Source: Clostridia bacterium | GTDB lineage: Bacteria; Bacillota; Clostridia; Lachnospirales; Anaerotignaceae | Assembly (NCBI GenBank): GCA_900757025.1 | Contig: CAAEMG010000054.1 | Location: forward strand, 1-11,218 | Direction: 5' to 3' | Length of the DNA: 11,218 nt | Part shown: positions 1-7,348 of the stretch, piece after piece | Layout of the letters: each line of letters opens with the position of its first letter | Position numbering within the stretch: position 1 is the first letter of the stretch | Notes under the pieces: model-generated | The model's input: the letters and a program-made list of their open reading frames with translations, nothing else | What the model was told of the DNA's origin: nothing | The model's database searches: none | Made by a program: the position numbers and the translations under genes

Positions 1-795
1 GTCGGCAACAGAGCTTATAATAACATTTTCTTCTTTTATTCCTTTCAGCTTGGCAATATATTTTGTAAGCTTTGCCGAAAAATCATTCTGGCTTATTTCA
101 TCGGAATTAATTACACTTATCATCCAACAGCTGTCGCCTTCAGAGGTAATTAATGTTTCCGGAACATATGCCTGCGCCCTTTTATTTCCGCTGCCGCTTA
201 AAAGTTTTTTCAGTGCCGAATCATTATTTTGATAAATTCCCGAAACAGTAAGCTCATAAATCTGGTCATTGGCTGAAAAACGAAGTGTTTTTCCAACAGC
301 GTTTTCAGTTCCGAAAAGAGTTTTTGCCGTTTTATCTTCAATTATTATATATGGTCTTTTGTTTTTAATGTCCATGTTGTTGAACATCTTTCCGTACACC
401 ATTTTTAAATTTTCATAAAGTGAAGGATTTTCAGCTAAACCGTCAACATATGCGTCTGCTATTTTTTTGCCTGTTGTAAGTTTTCCTCTTTCAGAAGGTG
501 ACGAGCTTATATATGCTATTTTGCTGCCAAAATCACTTTTTATCTGTTTTATGTCATCGGCAGAAAAAAGATAGCTGTCACCATATGCATCATCACTGGC
601 AAGATAAACGCTTGCAAGGTTTGTTCCCACATATTTATATTCGTCTGCAAACACCCCCCTCATTGTGTCACCCATGCTAACTATGGCTATAACTGCGCTT
701 ATACCTATTATCATGCCAAGCATTGTTAAAAAAGAACGCATTTTATTTGCCCTTATTGAAGAAAGTGCAAGCTTTATGTTTTCAAAAATAAGCAT
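1..795 (-). CDS. FtsX/MacB-type ABC transporter permease (partial, C-terminus missing)
   Basis: The reading frame is open from an ATG at 795 to the window edge: 265 codons with no stop, so only the N-terminal part is seen. It starts MLIFENIKLALSSIRANKMR and runs into a hydrophobic segment at about residues 21-42 (SFLTMLGMIIGISAVIAIVS), the classic first membrane helix of MacB/FtsX-type permeases. The remaining roughly 220 residues are a soluble extracytoplasmic region (MacB_PCD-like) with no further membrane helix before the edge. The family normally ends with three more helices, which would lie outside the window. The start overlaps the ATPase stop as TAATG, indicating translational coupling. 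With the adjacent ATPase and adaptor it would form a tripartite-like efflux or export complex in a monoderm cell. The substrate (peptide, drug or lipid-like) cannot be read from the sequence. Confidence 0.88.
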   Translation of the reverse strand, partial: MLIFENIKLALSSIRANKMRSFLTMLGMIIGISAVIAIVSMGDTMRGVFADEYKYVGTNLASVYLASDDAYGDSYLFSADDIKQIKSDFGSKIAYISSSPSERGKLTTGKKIADAYVDGLAENPSLYENLKMVYGKMFNNMDIKNKRPYIIIEDKTAKTLFGTENAVGKTLRFSANDQIYELTVSGIYQNNDSALKKLLSGSGNKRAQAYVPETLITSEGDSCWMISVINSDEISQNDFSAKLTKYIAKLKGIKEENVIISSVAD

Positions 796-1484
796 TATTT
801 TCCCAGCCTCCTATCCTCAATAATGTTTCCGTCTTTAAAACGCACAATTCTTTTTGTAAACTCGGCTATATCGTCTTCATGGGTAACAACCACAACCGTA
901 ACGCCTTCATTATTAAGCTGTGTAAAAAGCTCCATAATTTCCACGGAAGATGCAGTATCAAGGTTTCCCGTAGGTTCATCTGCCAAAAGAATTGACGGCT
1001 CGTTTGCAAGCGCCCTTGCTATGGCGATTCTCTGCTTTTGTCCGCCGGATATTTCGTTTGGCATATGGTTAAGCCTTGCCCCCAAACCAACCTTCTCCAA
1101 AAGATATTTTGCTCTTGCTATTCTTTCTTTTGACCCAACTTTGGCATAAATCATGGGAAGCTCGACATTTTTAATGGCTGTTGTTCTTGGTATAAGATTA
1201 AAAGACTGAAAAACAAAGCCTATTTTTTTGTTTCGTATATAAGAAAGCTGTCTTTGGCTTTGTTTTGAAATATCTATTCCATCAAGCTCATATGTTCCGC
1301 CTGTAGGCTTGTCAAGACAGCCCAAAATATTCATAAGAGTTGATTTTCCCGAACCGGAATGGCCCATTATGGCAACATATTCGCCTTTTTCTATGGTAAG
1401 ATTTATATTTTTAAGAGCATGCACCTGAACCGCTCCCGTATCATAAATTTTATTAAGTTTTGTTATTTTTATTGTTTCATTCAT
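795..1484 (-). CDS. MacB/LolD-type ABC transporter ATP-binding protein
   Basis: This 229-residue nucleotide-binding subunit powers the neighbouring FtsX-like permease from the cytoplasmic side. All ABC motifs are intact: Walker A GHSGSGKST at residues 41-49, Q-loop Q93 in VFQSFNL, signature ISGGQKQR at 145-152, Walker B ILLADE at 165-170 with catalytic E170, D-loop NLD at 174-176, and the switch histidine H202. The length and the VFQSFNL and ADEPTGNLD patterns are those of the MacB/LolD/FtsE-like family of mechanotransmission transporters. The start codon lies inside the end of the adaptor gene (an 8-nt ATGAATGA overlap), and its stop overlaps the permease start, so the three genes are very probably one transcript. 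Family membership is seen in the sequence; the transported substrate is unknown. Confidence 0.95.
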   Translation of the reverse strand: MNETIKITKLNKIYDTGAVQVHALKNINLTIEKGEYVAIMGHSGSGKSTLMNILGCLDKPTGGTYELDGIDISKQSQRQLSYIRNKKIGFVFQSFNLIPRTTAIKNVELPMIYAKVGSKERIARAKYLLEKVGLGARLNHMPNEISGGQKQRIAIARALANEPSILLADEPTGNLDTASSVEIMELFTQLNNEGVTVVVVTHEDDIAEFTKRIVRFKDGNIIEDRRLGK

Positions 1485-2805
1485 TTATAATCACGCTCAT
1501 TCCCTCTGTTATGCTGTCGTCCGGGTTAAGCACAATTTTGTCGCCTTCCTTTAAATCCGCACTTTTTACTTCCGTTTCTGTTATAGACTCAACTCCCGTT
1601 TCCACCGATATAACAGACACAGTATTGTCATCGTTTATTTTAAATATGCTGTATGTATCATCTCCGTTATCATATAACGCCTCAATAGGCACAACAGTTG
1701 TGTTTTCCGCTTTTTCCACCAAAACCTTTGCATTTGCGTTTATTCCAGCCATAAGACCTTTCTTGTCGCCTTTTATGTCTATTTCTATAGGTATAAATCT
1801 TTCGTTTGTTCCGCTTTTTTCCTCTCCCGTAGGAGAAATCGACGCAACAACGGCATTGGCACTTTGACCGTTTGTTATATCTGCCGAAACAGAAACTTTC
1901 TGGCCAACCTTTATTTTTCCTATGCTGTATTCGCTTACCTGTGCATTCATTTTAAGTGTATCTATGTTTTCTATTTCAAAAAGAGGCATATTGTCGCTGC
2001 TGCCAACCTCATCGGCAAATCTTCCCACCTTGGCATTTACTCTTGTAACCGTCCCCGATATTGAGCTTTTGATTTTACAATCCTCAAGCTCTTCTCTTTT
2101 TCTTTCAAGCTCTTTTTTTGCAATGGCTATGTTTTGCGCCACAGAAGCATTGTTGTTTGATTTTCTTATATTTTCTATTTCCTCAAGCTGTGCTTTGCCC
2201 GCAACAACCTTTCCGTTTTCTGTAGTAAAGCTGTCTGCCTTTCTTTGTGCCATATCCAATTTATTTTTTGCATCCTCAAAATTATTTTTACTTTCAGCTC
2301 CGTTTTCGTATAATGTTTTTATAGAATTATAGTCACGCTTTGCCGTTTCAAGTTCTGCCAAAGCATCGTCATATTCCTTCTGGCTGTTTTTAAGTGTTTC
2401 GTTAAGCCTTGTCTGTGCCAAAGCAACGTCGCTGTTTTCCTTGCCTGCCGTTTCGCCCTGCTGTATCTGCAAAAGCCTTACGTTATCCTGAAGTTTTTCT
2501 ATGTCTTTTTCCAATTCACTTGTATCCAAAAGAGCTATGACCTGCCCTGCTTCAACTTTATCGCCTTCTTTTACGGAAACCTCGGTTATTTCATAATGAA
2601 GCTTTGAAACAACGTCTATGCTTTCCGTTCCCTCAAGCGGCGCTTTAAGAGAAAGCATTTCTTCAATATCCTTTTTTTCAACAACGCCTGCCGAAACAGG
2701 CACTGCCGCATTTTTTGAGTTTTTTGCCAAAACAAACTTTGTTCCTGCCACTGCTGCCGCCAAAACAAGAACCGCACCAATTATGTATTTCTTTTTTACC
2801 TTCAT
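1477..2805 (-). CDS. HlyD/MacA-family efflux adaptor (membrane fusion protein)
   Basis: This 442-residue protein is anchored by an N-terminal hydrophobic segment (residues 7-27, YIIGAVLVLAAAVAGTKFVLA after MKVKKK), with the rest outside the membrane. The order is that of a MacA-like adaptor. The first half of a lipoyl/barrel-sandwich domain (about 65-95, KEGDKVEAGQVIALLDTSEL) is followed by a long charged alpha-helical hairpin or coiled coil (about 97-245). The second half of the lipoyl domain follows (about 244-280, IKSSISGTVTRVNAKVG), then beta-barrel and membrane-proximal domains to the C-terminus. It would link the ATPase/permease pair to extracellular substrate. The ATG at 2805 is preceded by GGAG at good spacing, and a perfect TATAAT lies about 35 bp upstream. 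The downstream ATPase overlaps by 8 nt. No lipobox cysteine is present, so it is a signal-anchor protein rather than a lipoprotein. Confidence 0.93.
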   Translation of the reverse strand: MKVKKKYIIGAVLVLAAAVAGTKFVLAKNSKNAAVPVSAGVVEKKDIEEMLSLKAPLEGTESIDVVSKLHYEITEVSVKEGDKVEAGQVIALLDTSELEKDIEKLQDNVRLLQIQQGETAGKENSDVALAQTRLNETLKNSQKEYDDALAELETAKRDYNSIKTLYENGAESKNNFEDAKNKLDMAQRKADSFTTENGKVVAGKAQLEEIENIRKSNNNASVAQNIAIAKKELERKREELEDCKIKSSISGTVTRVNAKVGRFADEVGSSDNMPLFEIENIDTLKMNAQVSEYSIGKIKVGQKVSVSADITNGQSANAVVASISPTGEEKSGTNERFIPIEIDIKGDKKGLMAGINANAKVLVEKAENTTVVPIEALYDNGDDTYSIFKINDDNTVSVISVETGVESITETEVKSADLKEGDKIVLNPDDSITEGMSVIINE

Positions 2806-2841
2806 ATTTTATCTCCTCTCCAACACTTTCTCGGTAAAAAA

Positions 2842-2870
2842 ATTATACATTCCGTTTCTTACAAAAAACC
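2842..2870 (-). promoter_or_regulatory. Candidate promoter of the adaptor-ATPase-permease operon
   Basis: On the minus strand a perfect -10 box TATAAT sits at 2842-2847, 37 bp upstream of the adaptor ATG. The expected -35 slot holds only a T-rich, weak match (GGTTTT with a 17-bp spacer). The -10 is convincing but the weak -35 suggests either low activity or dependence on an activator. Confidence 0.45.
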
Positions 2871-2874
2871 TAAC

Positions 2875-2985
2875 AAAAGTTTTAAGATAAACTTTAAATT
2901 AAAACGGATATAAGTTGGTGGTTGGCTGAGAACTTGGTAACTTTGCCTCCCATAAACCTTTGAAAAGTTTTAATCCAAACTTTAA
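2875..2985. repeat. Duplicated 23-bp AT-rich dyad (intergenic direct repeat)
   Basis: Two 23-bp copies at 2875-2897 and 2963-2985 are identical except for three central bases (GAT versus TCC). Each has the form AAAAGTTTTAA, three bases, AAACTTTAA. Each copy is also a small inverted repeat, since AAAGTTT pairs with AAACTTT. They lie 88 bp apart in the roughly 190-bp spacer between the ilvE terminator and the efflux operon promoter. No open frame in this spacer looks like a real gene. This could be a remnant of a dispersed intergenic repeat or a paired regulator site. Confidence 0.6.
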
Positions 2986-3038
2986 TAAAAAACAAAGAGA
3001 ACTATCCACCAGCTCAAAATACAATTTTATTCTCCTAA

Positions 3039-3078
3039 CAAAAAAGCGGAACTTCCGCATTTTACAGAAATTCCGCTT
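3039..3078 (-). terminator. Rho-independent terminator after ilvE
   Basis: In the minus-strand reading, AAGCGGAA (3071-3078) pairs perfectly with TTCCGCTT (3044-3051) and is followed directly by a run of T (TTTTTTG). An alternative smaller hairpin GCGGAA-GTTCCGC uses the same right arm. It lies just past the ilvE stop codon and separates ilvE from the efflux operon. Confidence 0.85.
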
Positions 3079-3099
3079 AAAAATATTTATATTTTTAAA

Positions 3100-4164
3100 T
3101 TATTTTACTATTGTAACCCAGCCGTATTTGTCTTCAACTTTACCGCTCTGGATACCTGTAATTGTATCATATACAAGGTGTGAAACAGGGCCAATCTTGC
3201 CGCCGTTTACAATGATGTTCTTGTCTTCCCAAAGAAGTTCGCCAACAGGAGAAATAACTGCTGCTGTACCTGTACCGAAGATTTCGTTAAGTGTGCCTGC
3301 CTGAGCTGCATCATAAACTTCCTGAATAGAAATCTTTCTTTCTGTTACTTTGTAGCCTTTATCTCTAAGAAGTTCAATAGCACTTCTTCTTGTGATACCG
3401 GGAAGGAGGCTGCCATTAAGAGCAGGTGTTATAACCTCGCCGTTGATAACGAACATAATGTTCATTGTACCAACTTCTTCGATATATTTCTTTTCAATAC
3501 CATCAAGCCAAAGAACCTGTGTATATCCTCTGTCTTCTGCTGTTTTCTGAGCAATAAGGCTTGCTGCGTAGTTGCCGGCTGTCTTTGTAAAGCCCATACC
3601 GCCTCTAACGGCTCTGCAATATTCATCTTCAACATAAATCTTAACAGGGTTGATACCTTCTTTGTAGTATGAACCAACAGGTGAAAGAATAATCATGAAT
3701 TTATATGTATGTGAAGGATGAACGCCTACGTGTACATCTGTAGCGATGCAGAAAGGTCTTACATAAAGGCTTGTGCCTTCGCCTGTAGGAATCCAGTCTT
3801 TTTCAATAGAAACAAGTTTTTTAAGAGCCTCAACACAGAAGTCTACATCAAGTTTAGGAATAACAAGTCTTTCGTTTGATGTGTTAAGTCTTTCAAAGTT
3901 CTTTTCCGGTCTGAAAAGTCTTATTGTTCCGTCCGGAGTTTTGTAAGCTTTAAGACCTTCAAATGTTGACTGGCCATAGTGAAGAACCATGCTTGCAGGG
4001 TCCATTTCAAGGCTGTGGTAAGGTACGATACGTGGGTCATGCCAGCCGATACCATCTGTATAATCCATCTCAAACATATGGTCTGTATAATACTGACCAA
4101 AGCCGAGGTTATCCATATCAGGTTTCTTTTTTAAATTTTTTGAAAGTTCTACTTTAATTTCCAT
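3100..4164 (-). CDS. ilvE: Branched-chain amino-acid aminotransferase
   Basis: This 354-residue PLP enzyme of fold type IV interconverts Leu, Ile and Val with their 2-oxo acids using glutamate/2-oxoglutarate. Recognisable landmarks are LHYGQSTFEGLKAYK (61-75), FRPEKNFERLNTSNERL (84-100), YVRPFCIAT (134-142), and the Schiff-base lysine K194 in GGMGFTKTAGNYAAS. Others are EEVGTMNIMFV (229-239) and the phosphate-binding GTGTAAVISPVG region (297-308). The length is that of the longer BCAT subtype. The ATG is preceded by AGGAGG at ideal spacing. It follows hisS by 69 bp. That gap holds a small GTCTG/CAGAC hairpin (4209-4225) with no T-run and only a weak TATATA-like -10, so it may be co-transcribed with hisS under the T-box or have its own weak promoter. 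Codon choice (AAG, ATC/ATT, little ATA in the stretches I read) differs from the neighbours and suggests high expression. Its own terminator is at 3039-3078. Confidence 0.95.
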   Translation of the reverse strand: MEIKVELSKNLKKKPDMDNLGFGQYYTDHMFEMDYTDGIGWHDPRIVPYHSLEMDPASMVLHYGQSTFEGLKAYKTPDGTIRLFRPEKNFERLNTSNERLVIPKLDVDFCVEALKKLVSIEKDWIPTGEGTSLYVRPFCIATDVHVGVHPSHTYKFMIILSPVGSYYKEGINPVKIYVEDEYCRAVRGGMGFTKTAGNYAASLIAQKTAEDRGYTQVLWLDGIEKKYIEEVGTMNIMFVINGEVITPALNGSLLPGITRRSAIELLRDKGYKVTERKISIQEVYDAAQAGTLNEIFGTGTAAVISPVGELLWEDKNIIVNGGKIGPVSHLVYDTITGIQSGKVEDKYGWVTIVK

Positions 4165-4233
4165 TTTTATGTCCTCCTCATTGATGAAAAAATCATGTTT
4201 TATATAATGTCTGTTTGTTTCAGACCGATTAAC

Positions 4234-5496
4234 TTATTTAAAAATCTCTTTCAATTTGTCTTCAAGTGACGAAAGTTTAATCTCTTCGGTTTCGCCCGTT
4301 TCCATGTTTTTAAGTGAAACCATATCGTTGTCAACCTCATCGTCGCCTATTATAACAGAATATTTTGCACCGATTTTATTTGCATATTTCATCTGCGCCT
4401 TAACACTTCTGCCCACGGTATCACATTCTGCCGTTATGCCGCTTTTTCTTAAATCAAATGTAACAGCCTGAGATTTTATAAAGCCCTTCTGACCTATCGA
4501 GCCGATATAAATCTGTCTTTCGCTCTTATATTCCTCTTTGCCGTTTTGTGCTTGAAGAGTAAGTATAAGTCTTTCCATGCCCAAGCCGAAGCCTGCAGCA
4601 CCTGTTTTCGGTCCGCCGCATTCTTCGATAAGATTGTCGTATCTTCCGCCGCCGCAAACAGTTCCCTGTGCGCCGATGCTTGTTGTAACAAACTCGAAAA
4701 CGGTTCTTGTATAATAATCAAGACCTCTTACAATCTTAGGGTCAACAACATATTTAATGCCCATTTCGTCAAGTATTGCTTTAAGTGTTTCAAAATGCTC
4801 TCTGCATTCATCATCAAGACAATCAAGTATTGAAGGAGCATTGGCAATAATTTTTTTGCAGCCTTCCTCCTTGCAGTCAAGAACTCTTAAAGGATTTCTT
4901 TCATATCTGTCTTTACATTCCTTGCAAAGCCCGTCAAGATTGCTGCCTATAAAATCTCTGAGCATTTGGTTGTATTTTGCTCTGCAAGTTGGGCAGCCAA
5001 GGCTGTTTATTCTAAGTTCAATATCCTTTATTCCGAGGCTTTCTATAAGATTGGCGGCAACGGAAATAACTTCTGCGTCAAGAGCCGGAGAATATGAGCC
5101 GAACATTTCAATTCCGAATTGGTGGAACTGTCTTTGTCTGCCTGCCTGCATTTTTTCATATCTGAATGTAGGTGCAATATAAAAAAGCTTTGTAGGCTGA
5201 ACATTGTTGTGCATACCGTGTTCAATATAAGCTCTTGCAACGCCTGCTGTGCTTTCGGGTCTTAAAGTAATGCTTCTGTCGCCCTTATCCTTAAATGTAT
5301 ACATTTCCTTCTGCACAATATCCGTTGTATCGCCCACACCTCTTAAAAAAAGCTCGGTGTGTTCAAACATAGGCGTTCTTATTTCTTCAATACCGAAGTT
5401 TTTGCAGATTTTTCTCATTTTGGCTTCAATACTCTGCCAAAAAGCCATATCTGCGCCATATATGTCTTTGGTTCCCTTAGGAGCCTGAGTAATCAT
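4234..5496 (-). CDS. hisS: Histidyl-tRNA synthetase
   Basis: This 420-residue class II synthetase charges tRNA-His in the cytoplasm. Visible motifs are the N-terminal APKGTKDI (5-12); TLRPESTAGVARAYIEH (77-93); motif 2 around FRYEKMQAGRQRQFHQFGIE (111-130); the His-specific GLDYYTRTVFEF (258-269) and GTVCGGGRYDNL (278-289); motif 3 GFGLGMERLI (302-311); and a C-terminal anticodon-binding domain (about 328-420). The region between motif 2 and the HisA motif carries paired cysteines (C168/C171, C191/C194, then C208, C213, C226, C231) resembling a metal-binding insertion; I recall similar cysteines in other clostridial HisS. The ATG at 5496 follows GGGAGG with good spacing and comes right after the T-box terminator U-run. 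Expression is therefore expected to depend on T-box readthrough. The unusual specifier is described separately. Confidence 0.97.
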   Translation of the reverse strand: MITQAPKGTKDIYGADMAFWQSIEAKMRKICKNFGIEEIRTPMFEHTELFLRGVGDTTDIVQKEMYTFKDKGDRSITLRPESTAGVARAYIEHGMHNNVQPTKLFYIAPTFRYEKMQAGRQRQFHQFGIEMFGSYSPALDAEVISVAANLIESLGIKDIELRINSLGCPTCRAKYNQMLRDFIGSNLDGLCKECKDRYERNPLRVLDCKEEGCKKIIANAPSILDCLDDECREHFETLKAILDEMGIKYVVDPKIVRGLDYYTRTVFEFVTTSIGAQGTVCGGGRYDNLIEECGGPKTGAAGFGLGMERLILTLQAQNGKEEYKSERQIYIGSIGQKGFIKSQAVTFDLRKSGITAECDTVGRSVKAQMKYANKIGAKYSVIIGDDEVDNDMVSLKNMETGETEEIKLSSLEDKLKEIFK

Positions 5497-5521
5497 AAAA
5501 TTACCTCCCGAAAATTATTAA

Positions 5522-5558
5522 AAAACAAAAAAGCTTTCGTTCCTAAAGGACGAAAGCT
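5522..5558 (-). terminator. T-box attenuator terminator in front of hisS
   Basis: In the minus-strand reading, AGCTTTCGT (5550-5558) and CC pair with GG and ACGAAAGCT (5532-5540) around a TTTA loop, with one bulged A. A T-rich run (5522-5531) follows. The left arm begins immediately after the conserved T-box sequence, so formation of the antiterminator would exclude this hairpin. It ends about ten bases before the hisS ribosome binding site. Confidence 0.93.
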
Positions 5559-5794
5559 CGTGGTACCACCTTAATTTCTGTATTTTTTTCAATAATACAG
5601 ACTCTCAAACGGTTATTAACGAAACCACCCGTTTGCGGCTACTTTATTTCGCCGCACCAACTCCCAAGCTACATTCTTTGCCGCATATCATAAAGAAACC
5701 TTCCAGCTGCGTCATTTAAAAGACGTAGGTTCTTCTCTCTGCAAAGCTGCCGACAAGTACTCCTCTTGTTCAAAGTTTTTATCTCTTTTTTTAC
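5522..5794 (-). ncRNA. T-box riboswitch leader of hisS
   Basis: This is a complete tRNA-sensing leader. In RNA order, the basal stem I helix AACUUU (5777-5772) pairs with GGAGUU (5664-5659), followed by a GAA kink and a CAAG/CUUG helix. The specifier loop has AGGAGUA on the 5' side and GAAUGUAG (5676-5669) on the 3' side. The distal CAGAGAG and GCUGGAAGG motifs are present. Stem II is GCGGC/GCCGC (5635-5655), stem III CAAACGG/CCGUUUG (5606-5635), and the T-box AAGGUGGUACCACG lies at 5559-5572. The terminator follows. UGGU in the T-box predicts pairing with a tRNA whose discriminator base is A. Uncharged cognate tRNA should stabilise the antiterminator and turn on hisS. Oddly, no CAC or CAU occurs in the stem I to stem III region. 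The structural specifier position reads UGU (5673-5671), or GUA if shifted by one. The leader identity is secure; its tRNA is not. Confidence 0.95.
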
Positions 5795-5800
5795 TTTAGA

Positions 5801-5829
5801 ATTTTACGTCTAAAAAATACATTTGTCAA
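5801..5829 (-). promoter_or_regulatory. Promoter of the T-box-hisS transcript
   Basis: On the minus strand a perfect -35 TTGACA (5824-5829) is followed by a 17-bp spacer and -10 TAAAAT (5801-5806). The start site would fall near 5794, about 17 bp before stem I of the T-box. This is a strong housekeeping-type promoter, consistent with control at the attenuation step. It begins about 45 bp after the hemZ stop, and I see no GC-rich terminator between them. Confidence 0.85.
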
Positions 5830-5874
5830 TAGCAAACAATCATTTTTATAAAATATCATCAAACAACTTAAAAA

Positions 5875-7323
5875 TTAAAGGCTTTTCTCCGTTTCCAAAG
5901 CCGTTTTCTTTCTTTCCAGCATTTCGTCAAAACGTGAAATATATTCTTCAACACTTTTTACGTTAAATGCCCTTGTAAGCAGATTTTTTTTGCTGTTATA
6001 AACCTTTGTTGTGCTTCCTGCTCCGACAGCAAGTATGGTTTGGCGTTCCTCCATAATTTCTATGTTGTATATGCCTTCACAGCCCTTTCGGCAATAGCCC
6101 ACATTTTCAAAGTTTCCCACCATATTTTTTTGTCTGTACATATAGTATGGTGAAAGACCCATTTTTCTTGCACATTCAGAAGAAATGTTTATCATTTTTT
6201 CCATGGTTTCAGCCTCTGCAAGGTCAAAACTGTCAAACTGTTCTTTAAGGCGTGACGCTCTTTTTACGGCAAGAGTATGCACCGTCATGCTGTCGGGAGA
6301 AAGTATCTCCATCTGACGCATGGTGTTTTCCACATCTTCAACCGTCTCATTCGGAAGACCGAGTATCAAGTCCATGTTTATATCTTTAAAGCCTATTTTT
6401 CTTGCTGTTTTATAAACACTTTTTATATCCTCAACGCTGTGGCGTCTTCCTATCAAATCAAGTGTTTTCTGGTTCATGGTCTGAGGATTTATGCTTATTC
6501 TTTCAACGCCGTATTTTTTCATAACCAAAAGCTTTTCCTCTGTTATTGTATCGGGTCTGCCTGCCTCAACTGTAAATTCCCTTACTTCAGAAAGATTTAT
6601 ATTTTCGGCTATGCAGGAAAGAAGTCTTTCAAGCTGACTTGCATTAAGAGATGTTGGAGTTCCTCCGCCAACATAAACGGACATAAATTTTCTTCCTTTG
6701 GCAAGCTGTGCCGTATATTTTATTTCCTCCGTCAGCTTGTCAAGATATTTGTCAACCATTTTGCTGTATCTTTCAAGAGGATAAGACGTAAAAGAACAAT
6801 AAAGACAGCGAGTGGGGCAAAAAGGAATACCCACATAAAGGCTTACATATTCATCACTGTTTTGGGAAAGAATTTTTTCCTCGGCTTTTGAAACCTCAAC
6901 CGCAAGAAGTGCCTTTTGTCTGCTTGTAAAATGCTTTTCCATAAAGTATTTTACCGTTTCCTCTTCGCTGTAACCCTGTGCCATAAGTTCTCCGGCGGTT
7001 TTTGCGGGTCTTACTCCCGTTATCGTTCCCCATTTGGGATAAAAGCCTGTTTTCTTTGTAAGCATATTATAAATTGAATTTCTTACAGAGCGTTTTTTGG
7101 CCTTTTTGTCAGACGGCTCAAATTCTTCAAAGCCTTCGGCTGTTTTAACACCGTTTTCGTAAAGCTCTGCTGTACATTTATTATCAAACATACTGCTTAC
7201 AACGGTTATGCCTTCTTTTTGAATTTCGTCACATTTATAGTAATGTCTGTTGGGATAAAAAATCTGTATTCCCGTTTGAACATCGTTCAAATATTCATGG
7301 TTTTCCAAGCAAAAATGTATCAT
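5875..7323 (-). CDS. hemZ: Oxygen-independent coproporphyrinogen III oxidase-like radical SAM protein HemZ
   Basis: This 482-residue cytoplasmic radical-SAM protein belongs to the HemZ branch of the HemN family, which oxidatively decarboxylates coproporphyrinogen III without oxygen. The [4Fe-4S] ligands are CPTRCLYC (C169, C173, C176), followed by YVGGGTPTSL (217-226), the SAM-contacting EAGRPDTIT region (253-261), ISINPQTMN (276-284), and MDLILGLPNET (317-327). The C-terminal HemZ-type motif YMYRQKNMVGNFENVGYC covers 394-411. I chose the ATG at 7323 because it has a GAGG ribosome binding site at correct spacing and gives the MIHFCLENHEYL start expected of HemZ. The in-frame ATG at 7365, 14 codons earlier, lies in the loop of a perfect hairpin and has poor ribosome-binding context. 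Family membership is clear. Whether this organism makes heme cannot be told from one gene, and another radical-SAM role is possible. Confidence 0.93.
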   Translation of the reverse strand: MIHFCLENHEYLNDVQTGIQIFYPNRHYYKCDEIQKEGITVVSSMFDNKCTAELYENGVKTAEGFEEFEPSDKKAKKRSVRNSIYNMLTKKTGFYPKWGTITGVRPAKTAGELMAQGYSEEETVKYFMEKHFTSRQKALLAVEVSKAEEKILSQNSDEYVSLYVGIPFCPTRCLYCSFTSYPLERYSKMVDKYLDKLTEEIKYTAQLAKGRKFMSVYVGGGTPTSLNASQLERLLSCIAENINLSEVREFTVEAGRPDTITEEKLLVMKKYGVERISINPQTMNQKTLDLIGRRHSVEDIKSVYKTARKIGFKDINMDLILGLPNETVEDVENTMRQMEILSPDSMTVHTLAVKRASRLKEQFDSFDLAEAETMEKMINISSECARKMGLSPYYMYRQKNMVGNFENVGYCRKGCEGIYNIEIMEERQTILAVGAGSTTKVYNSKKNLLTRAFNVKSVEEYISRFDEMLERKKTALETEKSL

Positions 7324-7348
7324 ATAAAAAACCTCATAACGTAGAATA

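Noticed and set aside
2960..3304. A 114-codon plus-strand open frame covering the repeat spacer and the ilvE terminator
   Set aside because: It crosses a terminator and overlaps the 3' end of ilvE antisense, with no ribosome binding site and low-complexity translation.
4165..4233. A terminator or strong promoter between hisS and ilvE
   Set aside because: The GTCTG/CAGAC hairpin (4209-4225) has only five pairs and no T-run. The TATATA-like element lacks a convincing -35 box.
6277..6891. A 204-codon open frame on the plus strand
   Set aside because: It lies wholly inside hemZ on the opposite strand, has no ribosome binding site, and its translation has no recognisable domain. The hemZ frame carries all the radical-SAM motifs.
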